Part shown: positions 11,525 to 21,205 of the stretch, in pieces | How positions within the stretch are numbered: the first letter of the stretch is position 1 | Layout: each line of letters begins with the position of its first letter | Assembly (NCBI GenBank): GCA_021292165.1 | Contig: CM037879.1 | Coordinates: 116,695,359 to 116,759,358, forward strand | Direction of reading: 5' to 3' | DNA: 64,000 nt | From: Shinisaurus crocodilurus | Taxonomy: Eukaryota; Chordata; Lepidosauria; Squamata; Shinisauridae | The notes under the pieces: generated by a model | Database searches by the model: none | Seen by the model: only the letters and a program-made list of their open reading frames with translations | Told to the model about the DNA's origin: nothing | Program-made: the position numbers and the translations under genes

Positions 11525-12924
11525 TGTTGGGACTTGAAAAAGATACTAGGAGAGGATATATTGTGGAGTAATATCCTTCCTATCTCACATTAGTGAGATC
11601 AGCAGTGTGAAGGATCACCACCTGGATCCTTTGCGTGAGTTCGGCGCTTAACGGGTTAACCGGCATTGGGTTACAGCCCGTACGAGCGCAGGAAGCCGCC
11701 TGAGAGGCTCGCGTATACAAGAGGAAACCAGAGCCCTTTAGATGACCAAATAAGGCTTTTATTTGTTTATACAAGACACGGAGCGGAACTAACAGCTTTC
11801 TAGGAATACTACGATGTCAACACAACCTCAGCTGACCTTTGCATTTATCAATGAAACAGGCTCTCAGGCTAGCGCATTGGGATTAGTCAATTACCTCAGA
11901 CCAAAGACGTTACGCTAGTCAATGTCAGCCTGGCTCCGGGTCAGCCGATCCGGGGATGGGAATAGCTTACTCCAGCTGCCGCGTGGAGACCGATTCTAGT
12001 TCCGTAGTACCCTGGGTTCCCAACAACCCTTTACCGGAAGGGAAAGGGGTTTTCTACCCCTGCGTTCTCGCTCCCCCCACCCTCCAGGTCAGGTGGGGGC
12101 TTATGCCTGCCCCTTCGTATCAGGTGGGCTTATTCCTGCCCAGGAAGAAGGTGACGTACTGGGTACTTTACAGCTCTTTGAGACTGCCCTGATAGTTTGA
12201 TGGTTCTTGATGGTCCTTCCTTGGGTTTTGTGGATTTCCACCGAGACTCTCCATTGTTGGGGATGCCGGTCTGTCTGGCTGCTTCCCCTGTGACCTCATC
12301 CCCCCTCCTCGCCCCCTTCCCTTGGGCGGAGACCGGGTGTGTGTGTGTGTGTGTGTGTAGACTCGTGTCAGGCTTTCTCCACAAGCAGAGTACAATCCCT
12401 TTTCGGCTTAAAAGAAGCTTAGATTTGGCTAGTGTTAGCCAGTTAGCATTTGGTAATCTAGGATGCTTTAAGGCAGACTGGATTTCCCTGGTTTTGCCCC
12501 CTTTTCTCTCCCTCAGAACAATAATCAGAAACACAGTCTTGTAAAAGTTAAAAGTAACATTTACTCACTCAGATTATGCAGTTTCATTCAGGCAGGCTTA
12601 AAAGCGTTTCTTACAGTTGGTTACAAGTTCATTTGGAAATACTTGGGGTCTGAACTTGTGGAGTTCAGACCAGCAACTCTGGCTACATGCTGCTACAAGG
12701 ACCACGTGGAGACAACAACCTGGTGGTACCACACTCACTACGAGTCTGAACAGAAAGATGAAGAAGCTGGGAGCAACGCCCACTTCCTGTTCAGGCTGTT
12801 AATGATTCAATGAGTACCTTCTAGGAAAACCACCCTAGAAGGTATCAGTGACCTTAACCATTTCACCCAATTACCTGGTGAAACATTAGCCATAGGTTTT
12901 GACTGCAATTTTAATTATCCAACA
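11525..12924 (-). repeat. 3' LTR of the copia element, split by a nested LTR
   Basis: The left part is 11525-11605 and the right part starts at 12389. After removing the nested insertion and its 5-bp duplication the LTR is about 617 bp and collinear with the 5' LTR. The right edge ends TTATCCAACA, next to the purine-rich tract (minus-strand GAGAAGGGGTG). Confidence 0.88.
11606..12383 (-). mobile_element. Solo LTR (second family) nested in the copia 3' LTR
   Basis: A TG...CA insert of 778 bp (TGTGAAGGATCACC ... GGCTTTCTCCACA) is flanked by the 5-bp duplication AGCAG (11601-11605, 12384-12388). On the minus strand it starts TGTGGAGAAAGCC followed by an (AC)n run. It also has an AATAAA-type signal near 11760. 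Relatives sit at 26619-27354 and 34866-36503. The class (gypsy or endogenous retrovirus) is not resolved because no internal region is present. Confidence 0.85.
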
Positions 12925-13154
12925 CACCCCTTCTCAGGCAAAACAACACACATTCATTCACAATTTTATTAATCCACCCACAGTCCCATCTTGACTCGAA
13001 GATTCTGGAAACTGTCTCTTGGTAGAGCCTTGGTTAGGATGTCAGCAGTCATTTAGTATGTCAAGTCCACAAGTCCATCTTGGACAGTCTCACGCACAAA
13101 GTCTTTGATCAGTTGATCCAGCCAGACCACTTCTCTGCAGACTTGATCTTTGAG

Positions 13155-14801
13155 CTACAAGCCACGCTTTGTAGCGCTGCACTTCCCCTTCTGCCCCTTG
13201 CTTGATTTTGAACTTCCACTTACTCTTCCTGTGGCCTTCTTTCCAGGAGGTAGGTCAGTAAGCGTCCCTGTCTTGTAGTGATGCAGTGCATCCATCTCCT
13301 CCTGCGCAGCCTTCCTCCAGAGACGGGCTTCTGTGTCTGGCATCTCCTCTATCTCTTCCCATATAGAAGGTTCTTGGGATGGCGCCGACCCTGCAAAGTA
13401 GGACAGCCGGAGTAGTGGGACACCTCTGTTGGATCTGGATGACTGTCTGACCTGTGGTTCTGGAACCTCATCAGCTTCATCCTCTTCCTCCAGTGCAGGC
13501 ATGTCCTCATCACTCTGCTCCTCTTCGTCTCTGGTGTTGCTTTCAGGGGTTGGGTACTGTGGGGCTTTACCTCCTCTTGCCAGCTCCTTGCACTGCAGTT
13601 CCTTTATTGTGCTTGTGTCTCTGTGTCCAAGTCTTCTGCGCCAAAGCTCCAGATCAGCCTCATCCTTCTTCTTTGGGCACGCCACTTTAGCAGATTGAGA
13701 TTCTGAAACAATAACCTCATACACGCCATTGATCAGACTAGCTTCAACAAACACTTTACCATTTTTGGACACTTTACACTTGTCACCTTCAAATAGTACT
13801 CTGAAGCCTTTCCTTGCTAAAGTGGAGACACTGAGCATGTTGCAACTTAATTTTGGAACGTAGATAACTTTGTCTACACAGTTCTTTCTGGTTTCACCAC
13901 CAACCTTGCAGTGTAGAACTCCTGAGCCTGCACCTTGTGCCTTTATCACATTGCCATCTGCAATCTGGATATCCTCACTTTGTGATTCTTCAGTCTCATT
14001 GATTTCTTTGAAGAATCCTCTCTCGTGTGAGAAATGGCTCGATGCACCCGAATCTATGACCCATTTGCTTGACTTACTTTTGTAACAGTTAGCTGCTAAA
14101 CTCTTCTGTTGCATCAGTAAGCTATTCTCATCAATCCCCTTTTTTTCCTTTTGCTGCCTAAAAGGTGGGGGCTTCTTTGTCTTCAGGGCCTTACAGAACT
14201 TGGCAATATGTCCCTCTTTGTTGCAATTAAAGCAGACAATTCTCTTGGATGTGCATTTCCCATTCCCTTGGGACAAGTAGTTTGAGTCACTTTGCTTAGA
14301 ATGCCTGATTGGAGATTCTTCCCTTCTCTCAACACATTCTTCTCTCAAATGACCAATTAAATCTTTTAGGGTTAAATTTGGGACACTGTCCATTCTGGAT
14401 ATAAAAATCTCAAACTTATATCCCAGTGACCCCAGGAAGTAGCAGACCTTCTGATCTTCATTCATCACGTATTCTGCCAGTCTTAACTTTTCAATAATAG
14501 TTAAAAACTCTTCCACATGACTTCCACAATCTTTCTTGCACTCAAGTTTCAAATGAAACATATCTCTCACTAGGCGCCTGTGAGACCGCTTGCTTGTAAA
14601 CCCAAATGCCTTTTCTAGATTATGGAGCACTTCTCTGGCTGTTTCCCCTTCTCCAGCATGGATCATTTGGCAATCAGTTAAATTTTCTATGATAACAGAT
14701 ATTGCTATCCTGTTTTGCTTTTCCCATTCTTTGGCTGCTGCTCTGGCCTCTTCACCAGTGCCACTGGGCTTATCTTCTTTAATACAGCCCAGGACTTCCA
14801 A
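13155..14801 (-). pseudogene. Copia gag-protease polyprotein, truncated and deletion-fused
   Basis: A 548-codon open frame. Residues about 1-170 resemble the copia gag capsid-like region. A CCHC zinc knuckle follows (CFNCNKEGHIAKFC, about residue 195), then an aspartic protease site, VIDSGASSHF (about residue 250), and a GAG-pre-integrase motif ending LELWRRRLGHRD (about residue 395). The frame then jumps to the acidic linker that normally precedes reverse transcriptase (EEEDEADEVPEPQVRQSSRS) and its first residues. Integrase is absent, RT is reduced to a stub, and the last ~30 codons are out of frame. No complete enzyme is encoded. Left-over RNase H tail sequence follows at about 13140-13040. 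Confidence 0.9.
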
Positions 14802-15199
14802 GTCTGTCCAAAATCACTTTCAATCGCCTATTCCATTGTATGAAATTTGCTTCAGTTAATTTGGGCAGCCTGGAGAAGCTCTCTCCTCTTGAATTTCCTC
14901 CGCTCATCTTCAGGAATCAAAAATCAAGAAAAATGCCCAAAAATTCAAAATTGGGAAAAATGCCAAACTCAAAAGTGGAAAAATGTGCAAAACTCAAAAA
15001 CTGAAAATGCCCAAAACTCAAAAACCTTCACTGCCTTACTACTGCCTTCTGAGGAAATGGGGTTTCTCTTTCACAAGGAGACAATGGAGTCACCATGTGC
15101 TCACCAGGGAACAAAGAAAAATATGGCCGCTTTGAATTCCTCTTCTCCCTGAAGAGAATCCAGTGGCATCCACCAAAATGCTACCAAAACAATCTATCC

Positions 15200-15213
15200 C
15201 GGGCCCATAACCC
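15200..15213 (-). promoter_or_regulatory. Primer binding site matching the tRNA-iMet anticodon arm
   Basis: Directly inside the 5' LTR the plus strand reads GGGCCCATAACCC, identical to the anticodon stem-loop segment of vertebrate initiator tRNA-Met. The minus-strand RNA (GGGTTATGGGCCC) would therefore pair with an internal tRNA half rather than the 3' CCA end. Drosophila copia is known to prime with such an initiator-tRNA fragment. That the same mechanism applies here is inference from the match. Confidence 0.7.
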
Positions 15214-15214
15214 G

Positions 15215-15830
15215 TGTTGGGACTTGAAAAAGATACTAGGAGAGGATATCCTGTGGAGTAATATCCTTCCTATCTCACGTTAGTGAGATCAGCAGAGTAG
15301 AGTCCCTTTCCAGCTTAAAAGAAGCTTAATTTCGCTAGTGTTAGCCAGCTAGCATTTGGTAATCCAGGATGCTTTAAGGCAGACTGGATTTCCCTGGTTT
15401 TGCCCCCTTTTCTCTCCCTCAGAACAATAATCAGAGACACAGTCTTGTAAAAGTTAAAAGTAACATTTACTCACTCAGATTATGCAGTTTCATTCAGGCA
15501 GGCTTAAAAGCGTTTCTTACAGTTGGTTACAAGTTCATTTGGAAATACTTGGGGTCTGAACTTGTGGAGTTCAGACCAGCAACTCTGGTTACATGCTGCT
15601 GCTTGGACCACGTGGAGACAACAACCTGGTGGTGCCACGCTCACTACGAGTCTGAACAGAAAGATGAAGAAGCTGGGAGCAACTCCCACTTCCTGTTCAG
15701 GCTGTTAATGATTCAATGAGTACCTTCTAGGAAAACCACCCTAGAAGGTATCAGTGACCTTAACCATTTCACCCAATTACCTGGTGAAACATTAGCCATA
15801 GGTTTTGACTGCAATTTTAATTATCCAACA
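15215..15830 (-). repeat. 5' LTR of the copia element
   Basis: 616 bp, the same length as the solo LTR at 60094-60709. The plus strand shows TGTTGGGACTTGAAAAAGAT at the left edge and TTTTAATTATCCAACA at the right edge. It is collinear with the interrupted 3' LTR, with few differences, so insertion was fairly recent. Confidence 0.92.
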
Positions 15831-16049
15831 CTTCGAAACCCCAAGAATTTGCTCTAACTCCCTTTTCAAAAACCCTCTCACAATCTCCCAAAACAGTCTG
15901 TTTCTCCTACATTCAAATTATTCCAGGCTGAAAGTTCTTTCTTCCCCCTTCTCCATGATCAGCTGCAGACACACACACCAGAGGTGTTACTAGGCACTTA
16001 AAAGATTCGGGGCCCAGGCCCATAGGATGCCAATCTGAATTAAATTCAC

Positions 16050-16301
16050 TTATTTATTTATTTATTTATTATATTTATACCCCGCCTTTTTTCCTGAAAG
16101 GAACCCAAGGCGGCTTACATAATCATCATCATCATCATCCTCTCCATTTTACCCTCACAACAACCCTGTGAGGTAGGTTAGACTGAGAGTCAGTGACTGG
16201 CCCAAAGTCACCCAGTGAGTTTCATGGCTGAGCGGGGACTAGAATCCGGATCTCCCGAGTCCCGGTCCAACACTTTCACCACTATGCCACACTGGCTCTC
16301 T
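16050..16301 (-). repeat. tRNA-derived SINE, full length, reverse
   Basis: It reads from a TTTA repeat, 'ataccccgccttttttcctg', to 'tatgccacactggctctc', the complete reverse complement of the 421-663 family. It lies at the 3' edge of a copia RNase H fragment and interrupts that coding sequence. Confidence 0.92.
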
Positions 16302-16940
16302 CATCTCTTTGGTATGACAATATGTCAAGTCCACAAGTCCATCTTGGATGGCCTCACACACATAGTGATACTTCACCCCGATGTGCTTCGTTCTGGCATG
16401 GAACTTCTCACTTTCGGACAATCTCAGGCAACTCTGGTTGTCTCCCATCAGGCAAATAGGCCGCTTTCTCACTAACCCAAAGTATTTGATCAGTTGATCG
16501 AGCCAGGCCACCTCTCTGCAGGCTTCTGTGGCTGCTATGTATTCAGACTCTTTAGAAGACAAAGCTATACAGTTCTGTTTATAACTGCCCCATGCAATTG
16601 GACTATTTGCATACATGAACACATAACCGCCAGTGGATTTGTAATCTTTTGAATCCCCAGCCCAATCAGCATCCGTGTACCCCACTAGTTCCGGGTTGCT
16701 GTCAGCTGGTAACTTTAGCTTACAGTTCATGGTTCCTTTGAGATAGCGAGCCACCCTCTTTACACCAACCCAGTCAGACTCAGTGGAATTACTCACCCTC
16801 CTGCTGAGAATCCCCACCGCATTAGCAATGTCTGGTCTACAGGTGGTGGTCAAGTAAAGAAGTTTTCCTATTGCTGACCTGTATTTGTTGTCCTCAGGCA
16901 AAGGCTTTGACTCTTCCTGGTTCTTTAAAAAGTCTTATTA
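16302..16940 (-). pseudogene. Copia RNase H fragment (second copy)
   Basis: The minus-strand frame carries the copia-type RNase H signature YTDADWAGDSKDYKSTGGYV and ALSSKESEYIAATEAC, then WLDQLIKYFG and KFHARTKHIGVKYHYV. Upstream lies the end of RT (CRPDIANAVGILSRR). The C-terminal end is cut off by the SINE at 16050-16301; downstream residues in that frame are SINE-derived. The matching tail in the neighbouring element differs, so this is a separate insertion or an older fragment of the same family. Confidence 0.9.
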
Positions 16941-17476
16941 TTAAAAGACTTATTTAAATTCCACTGAAGGCAAAGCCCGCCAATTAATTTCCCATTCATA
17001 TTGCACCAAATAAGGGAAACCCTTTAATCAATTTGCACCCCTCCCCTCCCAGATCATCCTAAATCTGTAGCTCCTCTTCAATTACTATTCATTTGGAATG
17101 ACTGTGAACGCATGTGAAAAAATTCACAAAAAAGTGGGTCTGGTAAGATTTTTCTTGAGCCCTTTCAACCATTCCCCCAGTAGGATGAAGCTGGGGAAAA
17201 AACCCTTCTAAAGGTACCAATGGAAGGTGTTTTTCCTACATTTAATAGTGGGAGGGGTTGCATGAATTCCCTCCCCAGTTGTGATCCCCCTTCCAAATTG
17301 CCCCTTGCATGGCAATTAAGCTGAGGAAAAAACCCTTCCATTGGCACCAATGGACACTCAGGGCTCTGGGTAAAAGATCCAGGGCCATGGTAAATAATAT
17401 CAGGGTGGGACCCCATGGGCCCAGACCTAACAATGCCCCTAGTGTGCATGTGCGTGCGCGCGCACACACACAGTCA
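16941..17476. other. Intergenic spacer, no gene recognised
   Basis: Contains a short near-duplicate ('gaggaaaaaacccttc' type, about 17195 and 17322) and a CG/CA microsatellite ending at the hAT target site. No coding feature is recognised. Confidence 0.4.
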
Positions 17477-17811
17477 CAGTGGCGTAGCGTGGGTTGTCAG
17501 CACCCGGGGCAAGGCAAGTAATTTGCGCCCCCTAACCCGTGGATTTTAGCACTCGAGTCTCTTCCACTAGATTAGTTAAAGAAACCCTTACCCCCTAAGC
17601 ACATGTATTGTTTGTATAATGCAGTGTATAACAAAGATGATTACTGTGATGTGGTTGTATAGAAGGCAAAGTCGACTGGGGAGCTGGTGGCCCACGTTCT
17701 TTTCCGCCATATGGTGTTTACTTTTAAAGGGGGGAAGTTGTGGTTATATCTTTGTAACCCAGATACCATGCTCTTTTGATGTAGAAGAGCAGCACCCTGG
17801 CTGCGATTTCT

Positions 17812-17846
<35 letters not shown>

Positions 17847-18372
17847 CAAGGTTCCTAGTCACCCCTGTTGTCACCAGGGGCAGTGCTAGGTACCTCTGGG
17901 CTCAGGCCTACAACAACAAATGCACAAATTTGCATATGCTAATTTCCATATGCTCTGTGTGCGTCTTCAAAGGACCCTGTCTTTTAAGGACACCCTATTT
18001 GTAAAAGGGGATGTACGGACAGGGGAGAGGGGGGCATCTGAAAACCTCAGGCAGAAAGATTCAAGGTGTCACATAGTACATTATTTCAAAAGGACACTGG
18101 TTCTATACCTTCTGCAGCGCCATAAGACAGGAAGTTCAACAGGTGTAGCTTTCATCACTCCCACATGCCTGGAAAAAGCTTTCTATGCATAAAGCAGCAA
18201 AGGGTGACCCACCCACCCCGGCCTGGCATGCAGTAATGAGGAAATCCCTCCCCCGTTGAACTTCTGCCTGCAGCCACGCAGGTGCCAACAGCACAGGGGC
18301 CTCCGCCGCCCACAGAAGGAAGAGGGCGGCGGCAGCGACCCTCCCGGTGGCCCACAGCAGCCTCCGACTCAC

Positions 18373-18542
18373 CATGACGGTGGCGATGATGGACAACAAC
18401 GCGACGCATTGTTGAACGCGTCGCTATAGGTCAGGAGCCTGTGCGAGGCCTGAGTGCCGCCGCCCAGCTCCCCCACAGCTTGCCTGCTCCGGTCAAGCGG
18501 CGTCGGGGTGGCGGCAGCAGCAGCGTCCCCGGCTTCAGCCAT
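18373..18542 (-). pseudogene. TMEM175: TMEM175-like first coding exon captured in the hAT, frameshifted
   Basis: TMEM175 is a lysosomal/endosomal K+ and H+ channel. From the ATG at 18542 the frame opens MAEAGDAAAAATPTPLDRSR and reaches HRLLTYSDA. After a 17-bp insertion (18400-18416) the sequence continues as LLSIIATVM and ends exactly at a consensus donor, ATG|GTGAGT (18372 leftward). Without the insertion the exon encodes 51 residues, the same length I recall for human TMEM175 up to '...SDALLSIIATVM', including this first-helix motif. With the insertion the frame hits a stop just past the donor. The inserted bases make an imperfect hairpin with their flanks. Promoter-like CpG DNA lies just upstream. 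It is only a first exon, inside a transposon, so not a working gene here. Confidence 0.85.
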
Positions 18543-18591
18543 CCTCCTCCTGCTTCTCGGGCGGACATGTGCAGGGGAAGGAGAACGGGCT

Positions 18592-18667
18592 GTGCTGCGC
18601 TGCGCTGCGCTGCGCTGCGCTGCGCTGCGCTGCGCTGCGCTGCGCTGCGCTGCGCTGCGCTGCGCTG
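18592..18667. repeat. (TGCGC)n pentanucleotide repeat in the captured CpG island
   Basis: About 14 tandem TGCGC units lie just upstream of the TMEM175-like ATG, in what would be its promoter or 5'UTR. Opposite-strand frames rich in 'AQRSAAQRS' or 'CAALRCAAL' come from this repeat and are not proteins. Confidence 0.9.
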
Positions 18668-18856
18668 CACTATCGCTTCTGCCGCTGCCCTCAAAGGAGG
18701 CGGTGTGGCCGCAACCGCCACTTCCCGGAGCCGGCTCCGCCTTGAGCCCGGACGGGCCCGCCCTGCTCCTGGCCTTCTCCTCGCGAGGAGGTGCTGCGGA
18801 GCTTCCGCAGCTGGAGCAAAACGGCGCAGGGGAAAAGGGAAGCGGCTTAGAGGTGC

Positions 18857-18893
18857 CGGTCACCAGCGCCACACGCCCCTTCCAGCGCTCCAT
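18857..18893 (-). pseudogene. DHRS11-like first-exon start, truncated at a capture breakpoint
   Basis: The minus strand encodes MERWKGRVALVTGTS from the ATG at 18893. This matches the start of the short-chain dehydrogenase DHRS11 (MERW..R.ALVTGAS, the opening strand of the NADP-binding Rossmann fold). The glycine-rich continuation expected in every such enzyme (GGIG or VGIG) is missing: sequence diverges right after 'TS'. The upstream minus strand (18.9-19.17 kb) is GC-rich with GCC/GCT repeats, like a promoter and 5'UTR. I read it as a capture junction joining a DHRS11-type first exon to the TMEM175 promoter. The short match leaves room for another SDR family member. Confidence 0.5.
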
Positions 18894-19215
18894 GGCCCAC
18901 GCGCCGCGCGCGGCTACCCTCCGCCCGCGACGCACCGGCCGGCGCCTCCTTCCTCGCCTCCCGCCCCGCCCGCGCGCTCTCCGAGGCGCACGACCTGGCA
19001 GGCGCGGCGGCGGCGGCAGCGGCAGCGGCAGCGGCAGCAGCAGCAGCGAGGGGGGGGCGGCTGATCCGCCCCTTTCTCCAAGGGCAGCCGCCTCTCGGGG
19101 GGGGAGCAGGAGGAGGAAGAGCTGGGGCAGAGAGCTGCGAGCGCGCCCCCCCAGATGTTGCGCCCGGTGCGGCCGGCCCCCCCTGCACCCCCCACGCTAC
19201 GCCTCTGCACAGTCA

Positions 19216-20767
19216 CCATGGTTTAGTGTGTTGTGCGAACCCAGTCAGTGTTTCTTAGCCATGGCTTCGAAGCCACCCTTCTGTAGGGTTTACTGTAGAT
19301 ACCATGTCTTGGCTTAGCATGTTGTGTGAACCCAGTCACTATGATTGGTGGGTTCCCATGGTTATGGAGGGAAAATAAGTCACAGTGTCTGAAAATAAGC
19401 CACGGTGGGTGTCTGGGGTGCCTTACAAACCACCCTGAAACCCATGGCTTTTTCTGGGGTTGCTGGATGGTTTGTAAACCACACCAGCCACCACCCTCCC
19501 CAGGTTTGGTAATTTTGCTAATTGGGCAGCTTGCAACCAGCATGTGCAGGGAGGGAAAATAAGCCACCCTGGCTTATTTTCCCTCCGTGGTCATGCATCC
19601 CCATCCATACACTCACACCTCACTAGGAGTTAAAACTGTGCTCTTTGAGGTGCCCCACTTCCATCACCCTTTCTTTGAATGAATACAAACACACACACAC
19701 ACACTTCTATGCATCCCAGTGCACCTAGCTTCACTACTGACCTTAAATGCTTGTTATCTTTAATCTTCCCAATATTATTGTATGGTTCTAATTCCCCTGG
19801 TGTGTGATTTTAACTCATTTTAAATTCTCCTTTAATAAAACAAAGAATTACTTCAATGACCTCATTGTGGTCTCTGACTGTCTCAGGTTTTGGGGGTATT
19901 GGGTTTATCTAAGCACCCAGAGTTCAACGACAAAAGATCCCACATGTATATGTTTAGTTTACATGTATATAATATGCACGTTCATATAAATTAAGGCATA
20001 CTTCTTAACAGGGCACTCCAGCTGGTGCCTCAGTTGGAAAGTCTGCTTCATTCTGTCTGGGCTTTTCCGAGCTGGGAGAAGACCAGGTGGAGCGAAGCCG
20101 GCTCCCAGACCAAGGCACTGCCTGGAAGAGCACTCCAGCTGGTGCCTCAGTCAGGGAGCCTGCTTTGCTCAGTCTGGGCTTTCCCCAACTAGGGAAAGCC
20201 TGGGTGGAGTGAAGCCCACCAAAGTGCCAACTTCACTCCTCCTCCTTCACCTTCCCCAGTGTCCCACCCCTTGTCCCTTCTGAGGAGGTGGGGCTTCAGG
20301 GAGGGGCCTCTCCCAAGGCCCTGCAAGCCAGATGGGCCCTGCCCCCTGCAGGCCAAATGGACCTGCCTGGCAGGCCAAATTAGACCCATGGGGCAGAAGT
20401 TACACATCTCTGAGTCCAAAGATGATCTTGGCCAGAATTACAGGGCTCATCATTTATTTATTTATATCCCACCATTTTTCCTGCAGGGAACCCAACTCAG
20501 CTTACATAAACCTCTTCTTCCTCACCATTTTTCCTCACAACAACCCTGTGAGGAAGCTTAGGCTGAGAGTCAGTGACTGGCTCAAAGTCACCAGGTGAGC
20601 TTCATGGCCAAGAGGGGACTAGAACCCGGATCTCCCAAGTCCCAGCCCAACACTCTAACCACTACGCCATGCTGGCTCTCATCATAACAGTCGTTTTTAA
20701 ATAGCACAAGGATGGGATCGTGCTATTGCAACTGACATTGAAATATCACCGCTGTAACTCTTAAACT
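19216..20767. other. Spacer between the two gene-carrying hATs; repeats only
   Basis: 19.22-19.61 kb holds foldback-MITE pieces ('gtgcgaacccagtcagtg', 'tggcttattttccctccgtg'). 19.68-19.70 kb is a (CA)n run. 20.03-20.23 kb contains a duplicated 'cactccagctggtgcctcag' unit. The last part is a SINE. No gene recognised. Confidence 0.5.
20452..20682 (-). repeat. tRNA-derived SINE, reverse
   Basis: From TTTATTTA / 'tcccaccatttttcctgcag' to 'actacgccatgctggctctc'. Same family as 421-663, full length, moderately diverged. Confidence 0.9.
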
Positions 20768-20942
20768 GTTGGCTTCAGGGCCGGATTAAGATAGGGGCTA
20801 TTGGAGCTGCAGCTCCAGGCCCCTACCTCAAAATAGGCCCACAAGCCCCGGAGTAGTGGTGGGGCCGAGCCGCGCCACCTCCCCCCCTCGCCTCGCCTCG
20901 CCTCCGCGCCGCCTCCCCCCCGCGCCGCCTCCCTCCCCCGAC

Positions 20943-21100
20943 ACCTACCTTCTCCGCACTGTTTCCGGAGCCCCGCCCGCGCTCTGTTTTGGCGGGAGGA
21001 ACCAGGGCAACAGGGCTTAAACAGCCCTGTTGCTCTGGTTTCCTCCTGCCAAAAACAGAGCGCGGGGGTCCCTTTTCGGAGGAGGCGTGGGAAGGTAGGT
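20943..21100. repeat. GC-rich foldback with about 75-bp arms
   Basis: The outer ends are ACCTACCTTC and GAAGGTAGGT. The inner arms are GCGCTCTGTTTTGGCGGGAG and its inverted copy 'ctcctgccaaaaacagagcg'. The centre is 'aacagggcttaaacagccct'. Arms differ at several positions. It lies between two hAT-type ends inside the larger transposon. Confidence 0.8.
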
Positions 21101-21205
21101 GGGGGGCGGCAGCGGCAGCGTGCGGGGGGGTCCAGTGGCGGCGGCGGCGGCAGCGGGAGGTTGCAGTCAGAGCAGGGCTGCTTTCCGGAGCCCCCCCCAT
21201 GGCAT

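Larger units (their letters stand above)
11525..15830 (-). mobile_element. Ty1/copia LTR retrotransposon, both LTRs, internally deleted
   Basis: The flanking TSD is CTTCG (11520-11524 and 15831-15835). The element is read on the minus strand: 5' LTR 15215-15830, primer site about 15200-15213, one gag-protease-type open frame 14801-13155, RNase H tail about 13140-13040, purine-rich tract next to 12925, and 3' LTR 11525-12924. LTRs begin TGTTGG and end CCAACA. The internal region is only about 2.3 kb, against about 4 kb or more for a complete copia, because most of integrase and reverse transcriptase are gone. Copia elements are uncommon in amniotes. Two more LTRs of this type (57.55 and 60.09 kb) and an RNase H fragment (16.3 kb) show a multi-copy family. 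Confidence 0.92.
17477..19207. mobile_element. hAT transposon carrying host CpG-island first exons (TMEM175, DHRS11-like)
   Basis: Left end is CAGTGGCGTAGCGTGGG; right end, read inward, is CAGAGGCGTAGCGTGGG. The flanking 8-bp TSD CACAGTCA is perfect (17469-17476, 19208-19215). These are classical hAT hallmarks, so 1731 bp moved as a unit. No transposase sequence is visible. From the left it holds about 390 bp of element or filler with an (AAT)n run, an interspersed-repeat piece (17.87-18.06 kb, also at 8.2-8.5 kb), probable intron, a TMEM175 exon 1 (minus), a CpG island with a (TGCGC)n run, and a DHRS11-like exon start (minus). Alternative reading: an unrelated locus between two chance termini; the perfect TSD argues against this. 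Confidence 0.9.

Noticed and set aside
13429..13698. Ser-rich plus-strand frames across the copia element.
   Set aside because: They are antisense to the acidic linker of the copia polyprotein.
18369..18935. 188-codon minus-strand frame and 287-codon plus-strand frame as proteins.
   Set aside because: Both run through the (TGCGC)n repeat and join unrelated captured pieces. Only the short exon portions are meaningful.
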